Below, piece after piece: positions 24,999-33,052 of a stretch of 64,000 bases of DNA. The stretch spans positions 1 to 64,000 of the forward strand of contig NZ_LOHF01000028.1 in NCBI RefSeq assembly GCF_002158995.1, written 5' to 3'. This DNA is from Pseudomonas caspiana. GTDB lineage: Bacteria > Pseudomonadota > Gammaproteobacteria > Pseudomonadales > Pseudomonadaceae. Made by a program: the position numbers and the translations under genes. The notes beneath the pieces were generated by a model. It searched no databases. It was not told the DNA's origin and saw nothing but the letters and a program-made list of their open reading frames with translations. Each line of letters starts with the position of its first letter. The stretch's first letter is position 1.

Positions 24999-25604
24999 TC
25001 ACCCCTTCAACATCGGATACAGCGAAACCACCAACAGCACCGCCATCCCCCAGTTAAACACCCGCAGCCAGAACGGATCGCGCAGTGCGTTGCGCAGCAG
25101 ACTACCGAAAGCCGTCCAGATACTGACCGTTGGCAGGTTGATCAACGCAAACACCGCCGAGATGATCACCACATTGGTGAAGTACCCCTGCAGCGGCGTG
25201 TAAGTGCTGATCGCACCGACGGCCATTACCCAAGCCTTGGGGTTGACCCACTGAAACAGTGCGGCCTGGATAAATGTCTGCGGCTTGCCCTCCTGGCCCG
25301 TGGCGTCAGACGCCGGACCAGACGTGGCGATTTTCCACGCCAGATACAGCAAATAGGCCGCGCCGACATAGCGCAGGACGGTGTACAGCAGAGGATACGC
25401 CTGAAAGGCGGCACCCAAGCCCAGTCCCACTGCCAGCACCAGACTGAAAAACCCGCAACAAATACCCAGCATGTGCGGCACCGTCCGGTTGAACCCGAAG
25501 TTCACACCCGAGGCCAGCAGCATCATATTGTTGGGTCCGGGCGTCACCGACGTGACGAATGCAAACAGGGCGAAGGCAAGCAGTAGATCGAGGGAAAGCG
25601 ACAT
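24999..25604 (-). CDS. LysE/RhtB-family amino-acid exporter
   Basis: This 201-residue protein has six hydrophobic segments and the N-terminal signature FVTSVTPGPNNMMLLASGVN of the LysE/RhtB family, with WVNPKAWVMAVG at about residue 118. Members export amino acids and derivatives. It is convergent with the ssuE-like gene. The ATG at 25604 is the first good start. Substrate cannot be read from sequence. Confidence 0.87.
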   Translation of the reverse strand: MSLSLDLLLAFALFAFVTSVTPGPNNMMLLASGVNFGFNRTVPHMLGICCGFFSLVLAVGLGLGAAFQAYPLLYTVLRYVGAAYLLYLAWKIATSGPASDATGQEGKPQTFIQAALFQWVNPKAWVMAVGAISTYTPLQGYFTNVVIISAVFALINLPTVSIWTAFGSLLRNALRDPFWLRVFNWGMAVLLVVSLYPMLKG

Positions 25605-25740
25605 GGAGCGGTCCAGACTTCAAAAGGGCAGGCCTTCACTCTATCGAACCGACAACCAAAAACACACGAACAGTCAGGTGAAGATTCAGCCGGTACAGTT
25701 CCGGGTAGATACCGTTTTATTCAGAACTGTATCTAGCGGA

Positions 25741-26016
25741 TTAACCCTGAAGATCCTGGCCGACCTCAGCGTTATCAGCGCTGATCTCGCCACGGCTGTC
25801 GAATTCGCGAACCGCTTGCATCTGCGGCTCAGCCAGCAGTTTGGCCTTGGCGATTTGATACTCATCAAAAGACAGCCCACGGCGATTCAGATCTTCCATC
25901 GCCAACTGGTGAGTTTCCTGAGCAGTGTAAGGGCGCAGTTCAACGGCGTGGTGGGTGGAGCAACCAGAGACAACAGCAACGGTCAACAACAGGGCAAAAG
26001 CGTAAATGCGGTTCAT
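25741..26016 (-). CDS. Small lipoprotein with SHOCT-like segment
   Basis: The 91-residue product begins MNRIYAFALLLTVAVVSGCS, a type II signal peptide with lipobox VSGC. The mature part has LAMEDLNRRGLSFDEYQIAK, which resembles the short C-terminal SHOCT helix hairpin (L..L...G.I...E[FY]...K..L). Function is unknown. It lies downstream of pcs on the same strand with 187 bases between, including a truncated REP. Confidence 0.68.
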   Translation of the reverse strand: MNRIYAFALLLTVAVVSGCSTHHAVELRPYTAQETHQLAMEDLNRRGLSFDEYQIAKAKLLAEPQMQAVREFDSRGEISADNAEVGQDLQG

Positions 26017-26161
26017 GAGAGCCTCCGGATCGGGTTCATTTCGGGAATGAACAAAGGTTACGCCCGGGGCCGTTTACGCAGAAATCACTGCTCTTGATAG
26101 TCGGTATTGCTGGGAGGGAAATTGTCAGAATGCAATCGCTGTCGTGCGGCAAACATTGGAC

Positions 26162-26187
26162 CTGTAGGAGCGCACGAGCACCTACAG
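26162..26187. repeat. Truncated REP hairpin
   Basis: CTGTAGG (26162-26168) and CCTACAG (26181-26187) flank a short loop, keeping only the outer arms of the REP class seen at 49433. The inner part is missing, as if deleted by slippage. It follows the pcs stop. Confidence 0.6.
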
Positions 26188-26203
26188 ATCCTTCAAGCAG
26201 TAC

Positions 26204-26923
26204 TCAAGCCCGCCACTTACCCCAATACTCCAGCGAAGTACGCCACAGGCAGATACCGATAAAGTACGCCGACATGGTGAACCACACGCCCATGACTACT
26301 GAACCGTTATGCGGATGGTTAATGATCAGCAAGGCGCTGCTGATCAACCAGATGGTCGTCACCACAATATTGAGCGGCATGAAACGGCGTACCCGGAACG
26401 GATGGAGAAACTTCATCCGGGTCAACGTCAGCAATGCCAGGCCAATAATCGTCAGGAACGTCACCCAAGGCGACGGCTGAATGATGTACAGACACAGTGC
26501 CACCACGTTCCAGGCTGCGGGGAAGCCCTGGAAATAATTATCCTTGCTCTTCATTTCCAGATTGCAGAAACAAAACAGCGACGACACCAGAATGATCGCC
26601 GTGCTCAGCAACAACGTATAAGGCGGCAGAGGGATGTAGCTATAAATGAACAACGCCGGAATAAACACATAGGTCAGGTAATCAATCACCAGATCCAGAA
26701 CCGAACCGTCAAAGCCCGGCAATACCGACTGCACATTGAATTTGCGCGCCAGCGATCCATCAACGCCATCCACCGCCAGCGCCAGGCCCAGCCACAGCAG
26801 GCACGCCTTGGCCTGGTCATCGAACAGGGCAATGGTCGCCAGGAATGCAATGACCACGCCGGTGGCGGTAAAACCGTGGGCACCCCAGGCTTTCAGCCAG
26901 GCCACTCGTTGAGTCGATATCAC
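26204..26923 (-). CDS. pcs: Phosphatidylcholine synthase (CDP-alcohol phosphatidyltransferase)
   Basis: The 239-residue inner-membrane enzyme condenses CDP-diacylglycerol with choline to phosphatidylcholine. The CDP-alcohol motif is visible as DGVDGSLARKF followed by GFDGSVLDLVID. It has about eight membrane segments. I set the start at the GTG at 26923, giving VISTQRVAWLKAWGAHGFTA, because GGAGA lies 8 bases upstream and this beginning matches the family; an ATG at 26977 would add an unrelated 18-residue tail. In Pcs-containing bacteria exogenous choline feeds the reaction. It is upstream of, and divergent from, the cobalamin-riboswitch operon. Confidence 0.86.
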   Translation of the reverse strand: MISTQRVAWLKAWGAHGFTATGVVIAFLATIALFDDQAKACLLWLGLALAVDGVDGSLARKFNVQSVLPGFDGSVLDLVIDYLTYVFIPALFIYSYIPLPPYTLLLSTAIILVSSLFCFCNLEMKSKDNYFQGFPAAWNVVALCLYIIQPSPWVTFLTIIGLALLTLTRMKFLHPFRVRRFMPLNIVVTTIWLISSALLIINHPHNGSVVMGVWFTMSAYFIGICLWRTSLEYWGKWRA

Positions 26924-27142
26924 AGGAAAATGTCTCCAAAAGGTGAAGCGGACCAGTGTAAGCCTGGTTGGATGCACTATCGACCGGCCATCGGTCGAGA
27001 AGGTTCACCACCGGGAGCGGTTAACACCCGTCCAGTTACGGCTTGCATCATGCGCCGAGCGAGCGAAACGCACGATAAAAAAATAACGGGTGCCGGCTAA
27101 AACAGGAAAAATCACCACTCTTTTGAGCTTATCCATTACCAT

Positions 27143-27325
27143 GCCGCCCGTCGGTTTCCAAACGGGATTAATAGGGAATCCGTGATGGCCCAAGGGTCGT
27201 CAACCGGAACTGCCCCCGCAACTGTAGGCGCTGAGCCCTGCTCCATAGATGCCACTGGATAAAACCGGGAAGGCCCGAGCATGGCGATGATGCGTCAGTC
27301 AGGAGACCTGCCGACATCAGGAAGC
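27143..27325 (+). ncRNA. Cobalamin (B12) riboswitch
   Basis: The conserved elements are in order: a P1/P2 region near 27147 with CCCG paired to CGGG, the ACTGCCCCCGCAACTGTA segment at about 27209-27226, GCCACTGG near 27251, and the B12 box AGTCAGGAGACCTGCC at 27297-27312. This aptamer binds adenosyl- or related cobalamin and usually represses downstream genes. The following 200 bases before the first ABC gene should hold the expression platform; several GC-rich stems are possible there but no clear terminator with a U-tract is evident, so control of translation is plausible. Confidence 0.93.
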
Positions 27326-27535
27326 TACACCATCGCTGCGGGCGCAACCCCGTGAAGCGGTCGCATGCTTTCTGGCAATTGACCCACCGGCGGGGTGTCC
27401 GGGGAGTACATCCGTCAGCACGGCGGCGCAGCCGTGATTGATTGACCCTGCCGAGCCTTCGCCAGCAGCAGTCGTGATGTGTATCCAGCCAGAACACCAT
27501 CGTACGGATAACCGTTCGAATGGAGATCGTTTTTC

Positions 27536-28567
27536 ATGTCTTTGCCTCGTTTTGCTGTATTGCTCGCTGGCCTGGGTTTCTGCGCACTGACGCTGGCTGC
27601 CAGTCCGACCCCTGCCCTTGCAACAAAGTACCCGCTGACCCTCGATAACTGCGGGGTACCGCTGACCTTCGCCAAGGCCCCCGGCAAAGCCGTGACCATT
27701 GGCCAGTCAGCGACTGAAATCCTCTATTCCCTTGGGCTGGCCGACAAAGTGGCCGGGACTTCACTGTGGTTCAACAACGTGTTGCCGCAGTTCAAGGACC
27801 TCAACGACAAAATCCCGCGTCTGGCCGATAACGATCCGAGCTTCGAAGCGGTGATCAACAAGCGCCCTGAACTGGTGGCGGTGCAATTCGAATGGATGGT
27901 TGGCCCGCAAGGCGTGGTCGGCACCCGTCAGCAGTTCAGCGAAATGAAAATCCCCACCTACCTCATGCCATCTGACTGCGAAGGCAAAGACAATCTGGTG
28001 GGGGCAGACGGTACGCGCCTGCGGCCCTTCTCCATCGACAGCCTGTACAAAACCGTCGATCAACTGGCGCAGATCTTCGACGTCCAGGCCCGTGGCAATG
28101 AGTTGAACGCAGACCTGCAAGCGCGCCTTGCCAAGGCTCAGGCCAGCGTCAAAGACAAACACTTGAAGGACGCTTCGGCAGTGTTCTGGTTTTCCAGCGC
28201 AGACCTCAATGTCGACCCTTATGTAGCCGGACGCAAAGGCATCCCGGCGTTCATGATGGACACCCTGGGCATCCGCAATATCGTAGAGTCCGATGAAGAG
28301 TGGCCCACCGTGGGCTGGGAAACCATCGCCAAGGCCAACCCGACGATTCTGGTACTCGCACGGATGGACCGTCGCCGCTTTCCGGCCGATGACTTCCAGA
28401 AAAAACTGGAATTCCTCAAGACCGACCCGGTGACCAAAAACATGGATGCAGTGAAACACAACCGCATCGTGATCCTTGATGCTCAGGCCATGGAGGCGAC
28501 GATTCGCACCTTCGATGGCATTGACGAACTGGCTGGCGCCATCGACAAGTTCGACTTGCACCCATGA
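27536..28567 (+). CDS. ABC importer substrate-binding protein, B12-riboswitch controlled (BtuF-like)
   Basis: The 343-residue exported protein has a signal peptide (hydrophobic residues 5-22, cleaving near ALA|TKY) and a TroA/BtuF-fold class III binding domain starting at GKAVTIGQSATEILYSLG, used for iron-chelate or corrinoid capture. It is longer than E. coli BtuF (about 266). GGAGA lies 9 bases before the ATG at 27536. The riboswitch upstream suggests a corrinoid or cobalt-linked substrate; this is inference, and a siderophore-type ligand remains possible. Its TGA overlaps the permease ATG. Confidence 0.8.
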   Translation: MSLPRFAVLLAGLGFCALTLAASPTPALATKYPLTLDNCGVPLTFAKAPGKAVTIGQSATEILYSLGLADKVAGTSLWFNNVLPQFKDLNDKIPRLADNDPSFEAVINKRPELVAVQFEWMVGPQGVVGTRQQFSEMKIPTYLMPSDCEGKDNLVGADGTRLRPFSIDSLYKTVDQLAQIFDVQARGNELNADLQARLAKAQASVKDKHLKDASAVFWFSSADLNVDPYVAGRKGIPAFMMDTLGIRNIVESDEEWPTVGWETIAKANPTILVLARMDRRRFPADDFQKKLEFLKTDPVTKNMDAVKHNRIVILDAQAMEATIRTFDGIDELAGAIDKFDLHP

Positions 28568-29607
28568 CAGCGCAGTTCGCCGGTCGCTTGTTGCGCAAGA
28601 TTTGCCTGCACGGGGCCTGGGTGCTGGCCGTGTTGCTGGTGGCGATTGTCGCGGGCATTGCGATTGGTGAAACGCCCATAAGCCTGTCACTGGTGTTTCA
28701 GGTGCTGGCCAACAAGCTCTGGGGCGCCGGTTTCGTACTGGACCCTATTGATGAAGGCATCGTCTGGAATTACCGCCTGACTCGCGCCCTGGTCGCGGCT
28801 GCCTGCGGTGCGGGTCTGGCCATTTCAGGCGTGGTCCTGCAATCGCTGTTGCGCAACCCGCTGGCCGATCCTTACCTGCTGGGCATTTCCGCCGGGGCCT
28901 CGACCGGCGCGGTGCTGGTGGCGATCATCGGCGTTGGCGCGGGTGCCATCTCGTTGTCAGCCGGAGCCTTTGCCGGGGCCATGGCCGCTTTTGTGTTGGT
29001 CGCTCTGCTCGCTCGCAGTACCGGCGCAGTCAGTGGCAGCGGGCAGATCATTCTCGCGGGCATCGCCGGTTCACAACTGTTCAACGCCCTGACCTCCTTT
29101 CTGATTACCAAGTCGGCAAATTCCGAACAAGCGCGCGGCATTATGTTCTGGCTGCTCGGCAACCTCAGCGGCGTGCGCTGGCAATCAGTCACGCTGGCGG
29201 TGCCGGTGGTTGTGATCGGTCTGGCGGTGTGCCTGTGGCATCGGCGCTCGCTGGATGCGTTTATGTTTGGCAGTGATTCTGCCGCTGCCCTGGGTATTCC
29301 GGTGCGTCGGGTTCAGGTGGTATTGATCGCCACCGTGGCGCTGGTCACGGCAGTGATGGTCTCGCTGGTGGGCTCTATCGGTTTTGTCGGTCTGGTTGTA
29401 CCCCACGCGGCGCGCTTGCTGGTCGGCGTGCGTCACGGTCGATTGATTCCCGTCAGCGCATTGGCCGGAGCCGTATTCCTGATTGCCGCTGACGTACTGT
29501 CTCGCACCGCGATCAAGGGCCAGGTCTTGCCAGTGGGGGTGATTACCGCACTGATCGGCGCACCGGTATTCGCCGTGATCCTGATCAAAGCCAAGGGGGG
29601 TCGATGA
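28564..29607 (+). CDS. FecCD/BtuC-family ABC permease
   Basis: The 347-residue protein has about ten membrane helices and the BtuC/FecCD hallmarks NPLADPYLLGISAGASTGAV near residue 100 and VGSIGFVGLVVPHAARLLVG near 272. It forms the homodimeric channel for the substrate bound by the upstream protein. The ATG overlaps the upstream TGA by 4 bases and its own TGA overlaps the ATPase ATG, so all three genes are translated as a unit under the cobalamin riboswitch. Confidence 0.9.
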   Translation: MTAQFAGRLLRKICLHGAWVLAVLLVAIVAGIAIGETPISLSLVFQVLANKLWGAGFVLDPIDEGIVWNYRLTRALVAAACGAGLAISGVVLQSLLRNPLADPYLLGISAGASTGAVLVAIIGVGAGAISLSAGAFAGAMAAFVLVALLARSTGAVSGSGQIILAGIAGSQLFNALTSFLITKSANSEQARGIMFWLLGNLSGVRWQSVTLAVPVVVIGLAVCLWHRRSLDAFMFGSDSAAALGIPVRRVQVVLIATVALVTAVMVSLVGSIGFVGLVVPHAARLLVGVRHGRLIPVSALAGAVFLIAADVLSRTAIKGQVLPVGVITALIGAPVFAVILIKAKGGR

Positions 29608-30401
29608 GCACTCTGAAACAGCCAGCGACCGATATCGACCGCGATGTGTTGTCGTGCTCTGGCCTGAACTGGTCGATCAAAGGCGTACCCATTGTCCGGG
29701 ATGTCGCGCTGCAGCTACGACGCGGTGAAACCCTGGGTTTGATCGGCCCCAACGGTTCGGGCAAGTCCAGCCTGCTGAAGCTGCTTTCAGGCATTCGAAC
29801 TCCGGCCAGTGGCGAGATTCACCTGAATGGGGCTGCCCTCGCCGACATGAAACGCCGTGATGTGGCGCAGATGATTGCGGTCGTCGAGCAGCAGGCTGAA
29901 ACTTCTGATGCAATCACCGTCCTGGATGCCGTAGAGCTGGGACGCACACCGTGGCTTTCCGCCTTGGAGCCTTGGTCAGCCGCAGACGACAGGATCGTTC
30001 AGCAAGCATTGTCCGACGTGGACATGGCAGATAAACCCAAACGCGCCTGGCACAGTTTGTCGGGGGGCGAACGCCAACGCGTGCACATCGCCCGTGCGCT
30101 GGCTCAGCGCCCGCAGATCCTGTTGCTGGATGAGCCCACCAACCACCTGGATATTCAGCATCAGCTAAGTATTCTGGGGCTGGTGAGATCGTTATCGGTA
30201 ACCACCCTGATCGCCTTGCACGATCTTAATCAAGCACTGGCTTGCGACCGGCTGGCAGTGATGGATAAAGGCGCGTTGATCGCCATTGGTGAACCGTCCG
30301 ACGTGCTGACCTGCGAACTGTTGCGCGAAACCTTTGGCGTCGAAGCGCACTACCTGACGGACCCGTACGACGGGACACGGATTTTGCGTTTCAGATCCTG
30401 A
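29604..30401 (+). CDS. ABC importer ATPase (BtuD/FecE-like)
   Basis: The 265-residue ATPase has Walker A GPNGSGKSSLLKLL (near residue 49), signature LSGGERQRVHIARALA (near 152), Walker B ILLLDEPTNHLD (near 173) and the switch histidine in LIALHDLNQAL. It powers the riboswitch-controlled importer. The three-gene set lacks an outer-membrane TonB-dependent receptor here, so the receptor must be encoded elsewhere. Confidence 0.91.
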   Translation: MSTLKQPATDIDRDVLSCSGLNWSIKGVPIVRDVALQLRRGETLGLIGPNGSGKSSLLKLLSGIRTPASGEIHLNGAALADMKRRDVAQMIAVVEQQAETSDAITVLDAVELGRTPWLSALEPWSAADDRIVQQALSDVDMADKPKRAWHSLSGGERQRVHIARALAQRPQILLLDEPTNHLDIQHQLSILGLVRSLSVTTLIALHDLNQALACDRLAVMDKGALIAIGEPSDVLTCELLRETFGVEAHYLTDPYDGTRILRFRS

Positions 30402-30421
30402 GCACACAGATCACCCGTGTC

Positions 30422-30922
30422 CTACTGAACCCTGCGCTCCATATGCGTGGTCTGCCACACGGGATCGCTTTCCACGTCGACAATCCGGAAACCCTGCCGC
30501 TCCCAGAAGCCAATCGCTCCCGGTAGAAACGGATGGGTGTGCAGGTAAAGCACGTCGATGCCCTGCTCCCGGGCACACGCCTCAAGAGCCAGATAAATCT
30601 GGCTCGCCAACCCCGACCGACGAAATTCGGAAAGGACGAACAGACGCACGATTTCCACGACCTTGCTTTGCCCGTAGTCCAGCTGAGCAAATCGTCCGTC
30701 GTAAGGTAAGTAGCCGATCGCGGCAACGATTTCCCCGTCGCGACGAGCGATCAGAAAACGGCCGCCGCCCTCCTCGCTGTACACCCTGGCAAACTGCGCA
30801 AGGTCCGCGGGCATTACGGTAGGGTCAAGCATCGGGAAAATTTCCGCCCGGGCACGCAGAACGAAATCGATTACAAAGGGAACGTCTTCAGGTTGTACAG
30901 AAACAATGTCTACAGCAGGCAT
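30422..30922 (-). CDS. GNAT family N-acetyltransferase
   Basis: This 166-residue protein has the GNAT fold: an acetyl-CoA loop in VLSEFRRSGLASQIYLALE near residue 97-115 (the R/Q-x-x-G-x-G/A type), and the C-terminal HPFLPGAIGFWERQGFRIVD strand. It transfers an acetyl group to an amine on a small molecule or protein; the substrate cannot be inferred. It is convergent with the ABC importer, with 20 bases between stops. Confidence 0.83.
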   Translation of the reverse strand: MPAVDIVSVQPEDVPFVIDFVLRARAEIFPMLDPTVMPADLAQFARVYSEEGGGRFLIARRDGEIVAAIGYLPYDGRFAQLDYGQSKVVEIVRLFVLSEFRRSGLASQIYLALEACAREQGIDVLYLHTHPFLPGAIGFWERQGFRIVDVESDPVWQTTHMERRVQ

Positions 30923-31002
30923 TTACAGCGCTCGGTCACCGAATAGACAACCATCCTAATGCAGCCCGCAAACACAATGCAGCTTTCTGAGTTGACCCAA
31001 AT

Positions 31003-31078
31003 CCTGTGGGAGCGGCCGAAGGCTGCGAAGCATTTACCCTGACGGGACGCTATCGCAGCCTTCGGCAGCTCCTGCAAG
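31003..31078. repeat. REP doublet (GCCGAAGGCTGCGA class)
   Basis: Arms GGCCGAAGGCTGCGA and TCGCAGCCTTCGGC flank a spacer. Like the other REP classes it sits between genes, here upstream of the GNAT gene and downstream of the DUF979 gene. A plus-strand reading frame at 31006 simply reads through it. Confidence 0.85.
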
Positions 31079-31106
31079 CCAATCTCGAATTACCTCAATG
31101 CTCTGA

Positions 31107-32057
31107 TCACATCAAGAAGTACAGCAACAGGATGTTGACCACCAGCAACGGCAAGGCCGTTGGAATCTGCGCTTTGATCACTGCGTACTTGTCCGGCAAC
31201 TCAAGCAATGCTGCCGGAACGATATTGAAGTTTGCCGCCATGGGCGTCATTAAGGTCCCGCAATAACCAGAAAACATGCCGATGGCGGCGATGACAGCCG
31301 GGTTACCGCCGTACATGCCGATCAACACCGGAACACCGATGCCACCAGTCATCACCGGGAACGCCGCGAAACCGTTGCCCATGACGATGGTGAACAAGGC
31401 CATGCCCAATACGTAAACCGAGACGGCGACCAGCTTGAAGTCGAGGTTGATGTAGTTGGTTGCCAGATGCGCCACCGCCTTGCCGACGCCCGCGTCGTTG
31501 AACAGCAGCCCCAGCATGGCCAGCATTTGCGGCAGCACCAGTGCCCAGCCGAGAGCCTCGGTCAGCCGTCGGGATTCGCGCATGGCCTGCACCGGCGTGT
31601 CACGCGTCAGCCAGCACGCCAGTGCCAGAGCGATCAGGCAGCCTAGCCCGAGGGACACGAAGGTGCTGTTGGCCGGATCAAGCAGAGGCACGCCGCCAAT
31701 CTTGATATTTTTGAGGAATAGCGCGCCAATCACCGTCACCAGCGGAATCGCCAGCGCAGGAATAAACAGCTTGCTGCCCAGACGCCCGGCACTGGCACGA
31801 CGCTCCTTGTCCGGCAATTCGCCGTGCTTGCCGAAACCCACACCGCCAAAACCGGCGATAGCCGCCATGACCAGCACGCCGATACCGACCAGCACCGGCG
31901 GCAGGCGCTCACCCACCAGAAATGCGATGGCGAACAGCCCCCAGAACAGCCCCGTGCTCCAGCGCTTGGGGTTGGTGCGATCGGTCAGGGTCAGTACCGA
32001 GGTCACCGCCAGGATGATCCCGGCCAGCCAATACAGGTATTGAATGGAAATGATCAT
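31107..32057 (-). CDS. DUF979 family permease component
   Basis: The 316-residue protein has about ten membrane segments and the DUF979 pattern, with GFAAFPVMTGGIGVPVLIG near residue 223 and YCGTLMTPMAANFNIVPAAL near 258-277. DUF979 proteins always occur beside DUF969 proteins and are thought to form a two-part transporter; in other bacteria the pair has been seen near 5-oxoproline metabolism genes, which I recall but cannot check here. Its start codon overlaps the DUF969 stop by one base. Function is therefore a predicted permease with unknown substrate. Confidence 0.78.
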   Translation of the reverse strand: MIISIQYLYWLAGIILAVTSVLTLTDRTNPKRWSTGLFWGLFAIAFLVGERLPPVLVGIGVLVMAAIAGFGGVGFGKHGELPDKERRASAGRLGSKLFIPALAIPLVTVIGALFLKNIKIGGVPLLDPANSTFVSLGLGCLIALALACWLTRDTPVQAMRESRRLTEALGWALVLPQMLAMLGLLFNDAGVGKAVAHLATNYINLDFKLVAVSVYVLGMALFTIVMGNGFAAFPVMTGGIGVPVLIGMYGGNPAVIAAIGMFSGYCGTLMTPMAANFNIVPAALLELPDKYAVIKAQIPTALPLLVVNILLLYFLM

Positions 32058-32788
32058 TACACGCTCTCCTGGGCCGTAGCAGCCGGGGTGGACTGCGCCA
32101 CAGGTTGCAACTCACGATTCAGACGACGATCAAAACGGCTCAAGTGGATCGAGTGAATGATGAACGCACAAATCGCCGTGGGAATGCCCCACAACGCGAT
32201 ATGGATGGGTTCCACATCGACCCCGGAACCGAGCAGGAACGTGTGCATGAGGGCGATGGCACCGAAGGCCACAAAGATATCCTCACCGAAAAACAAACCG
32301 ACGTTGTCGGTCGCCGCGCACAGCGCCAGCAGCTTGGTCCGCAACGGCTCAGGCAGCTTGCCGAAGCGTACCTCTGCGGCGCCTTCAGCCATCGGGGCCA
32401 GCAGCGGACGGACCATTTGCGGGTGCCCGCCAAGGCTGGTCAAGCCAACCGCCGCAGCGGTTTCACGAATGAACAGATAGCCAATCAACAGCCGACCCAC
32501 CGTGGCGCTCTTGAAGCGCGCGATGAAGTTCTGCGAGTGCAGACGCAAGCCATGACGCTCCAGCAGACCAATCACCGCCAATGGCAGCAGAATGATCAGC
32601 GGCAAAGTACGGGTCTTGATGAACCCGGTACCGATGGTTGCCAGAATGGTTTCCAGCGACATGCTGGCGGCAAAACCGGTAGCGATAGCCGCCAGGGCGA
32701 CAACCAGCATCGGATTGAAGCGCAGCACAAAGCCAATGATGATGACCAGCACGCCCAATAGCGGCCAGAGATTGATAGCGGTTTGCAT
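32057..32788 (-). CDS. DUF969 family permease component
   Basis: This 243-residue membrane protein starts MQTAINLWPLLGVLVIIIGF and has GKLPEPLRTKLLALCAATDN and FFGEDIFVAFGAIALMHTFL, conserved in DUF969. It pairs with the DUF979 protein encoded next. The ATG at 32788 is preferred; the reading frame stays open to 33007 but that part crosses a REP doublet and has no start signal. It lies downstream of the OprD porin gene on the same strand with 264 bases between them. Confidence 0.77.
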   Translation of the reverse strand: MQTAINLWPLLGVLVIIIGFVLRFNPMLVVALAAIATGFAASMSLETILATIGTGFIKTRTLPLIILLPLAVIGLLERHGLRLHSQNFIARFKSATVGRLLIGYLFIRETAAAVGLTSLGGHPQMVRPLLAPMAEGAAEVRFGKLPEPLRTKLLALCAATDNVGLFFGEDIFVAFGAIALMHTFLLGSGVDVEPIHIALWGIPTAICAFIIHSIHLSRFDRRLNRELQPVAQSTPAATAQESV

Positions 32789-32900
32789 GATTGAAGTCTC
32801 GTTATTGTGATGATGTAAAAAGGACTTGTTACGTTGAACGCGGCAACTCTGAACTGCCCGGCGTCCATGGCACCGCGCTGTCTCGCGGCAACATTGGACC

Positions 32901-33000
32901 TGTAGGAGCTCACCGAGGTTACGAGGCCAGCGATAGCGAAGTGTCAGACAAACTGCCATCGCTGGCCTCGTAACCTCGCGAGCTCCTTCAGAAATGGGTT
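32901..33000. repeat. REP doublet (CTGTAGGAGC class)
   Basis: Left arm TGTAGGAGCTCACCGAGGTT and right arm AACCTCGCGAGCTCCTTCA, with internal stem ACGAGGCCAGCGAT paired to ATCGCTGGCCTCGT. It lies in the gap between the oprD-like gene and DUF969, inside a possible transcription unit. Confidence 0.88.
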
Positions 33001-33052
33001 CATCCATTTGTTCAGGCTGCTTCTCAACGCAGCAATCAAGCCAACTTCAGCC

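Noticed and set aside
24855-25586. Plus-strand open frame opposite lysE
   Set aside because: It starts in a REP and reads antisense to a clear transporter; low-complexity Arg/Gln/His content.
31006-31266. Short plus-strand open frame before DUF979
   Set aside because: It is largely translated REP sequence and then antisense to DUF979.
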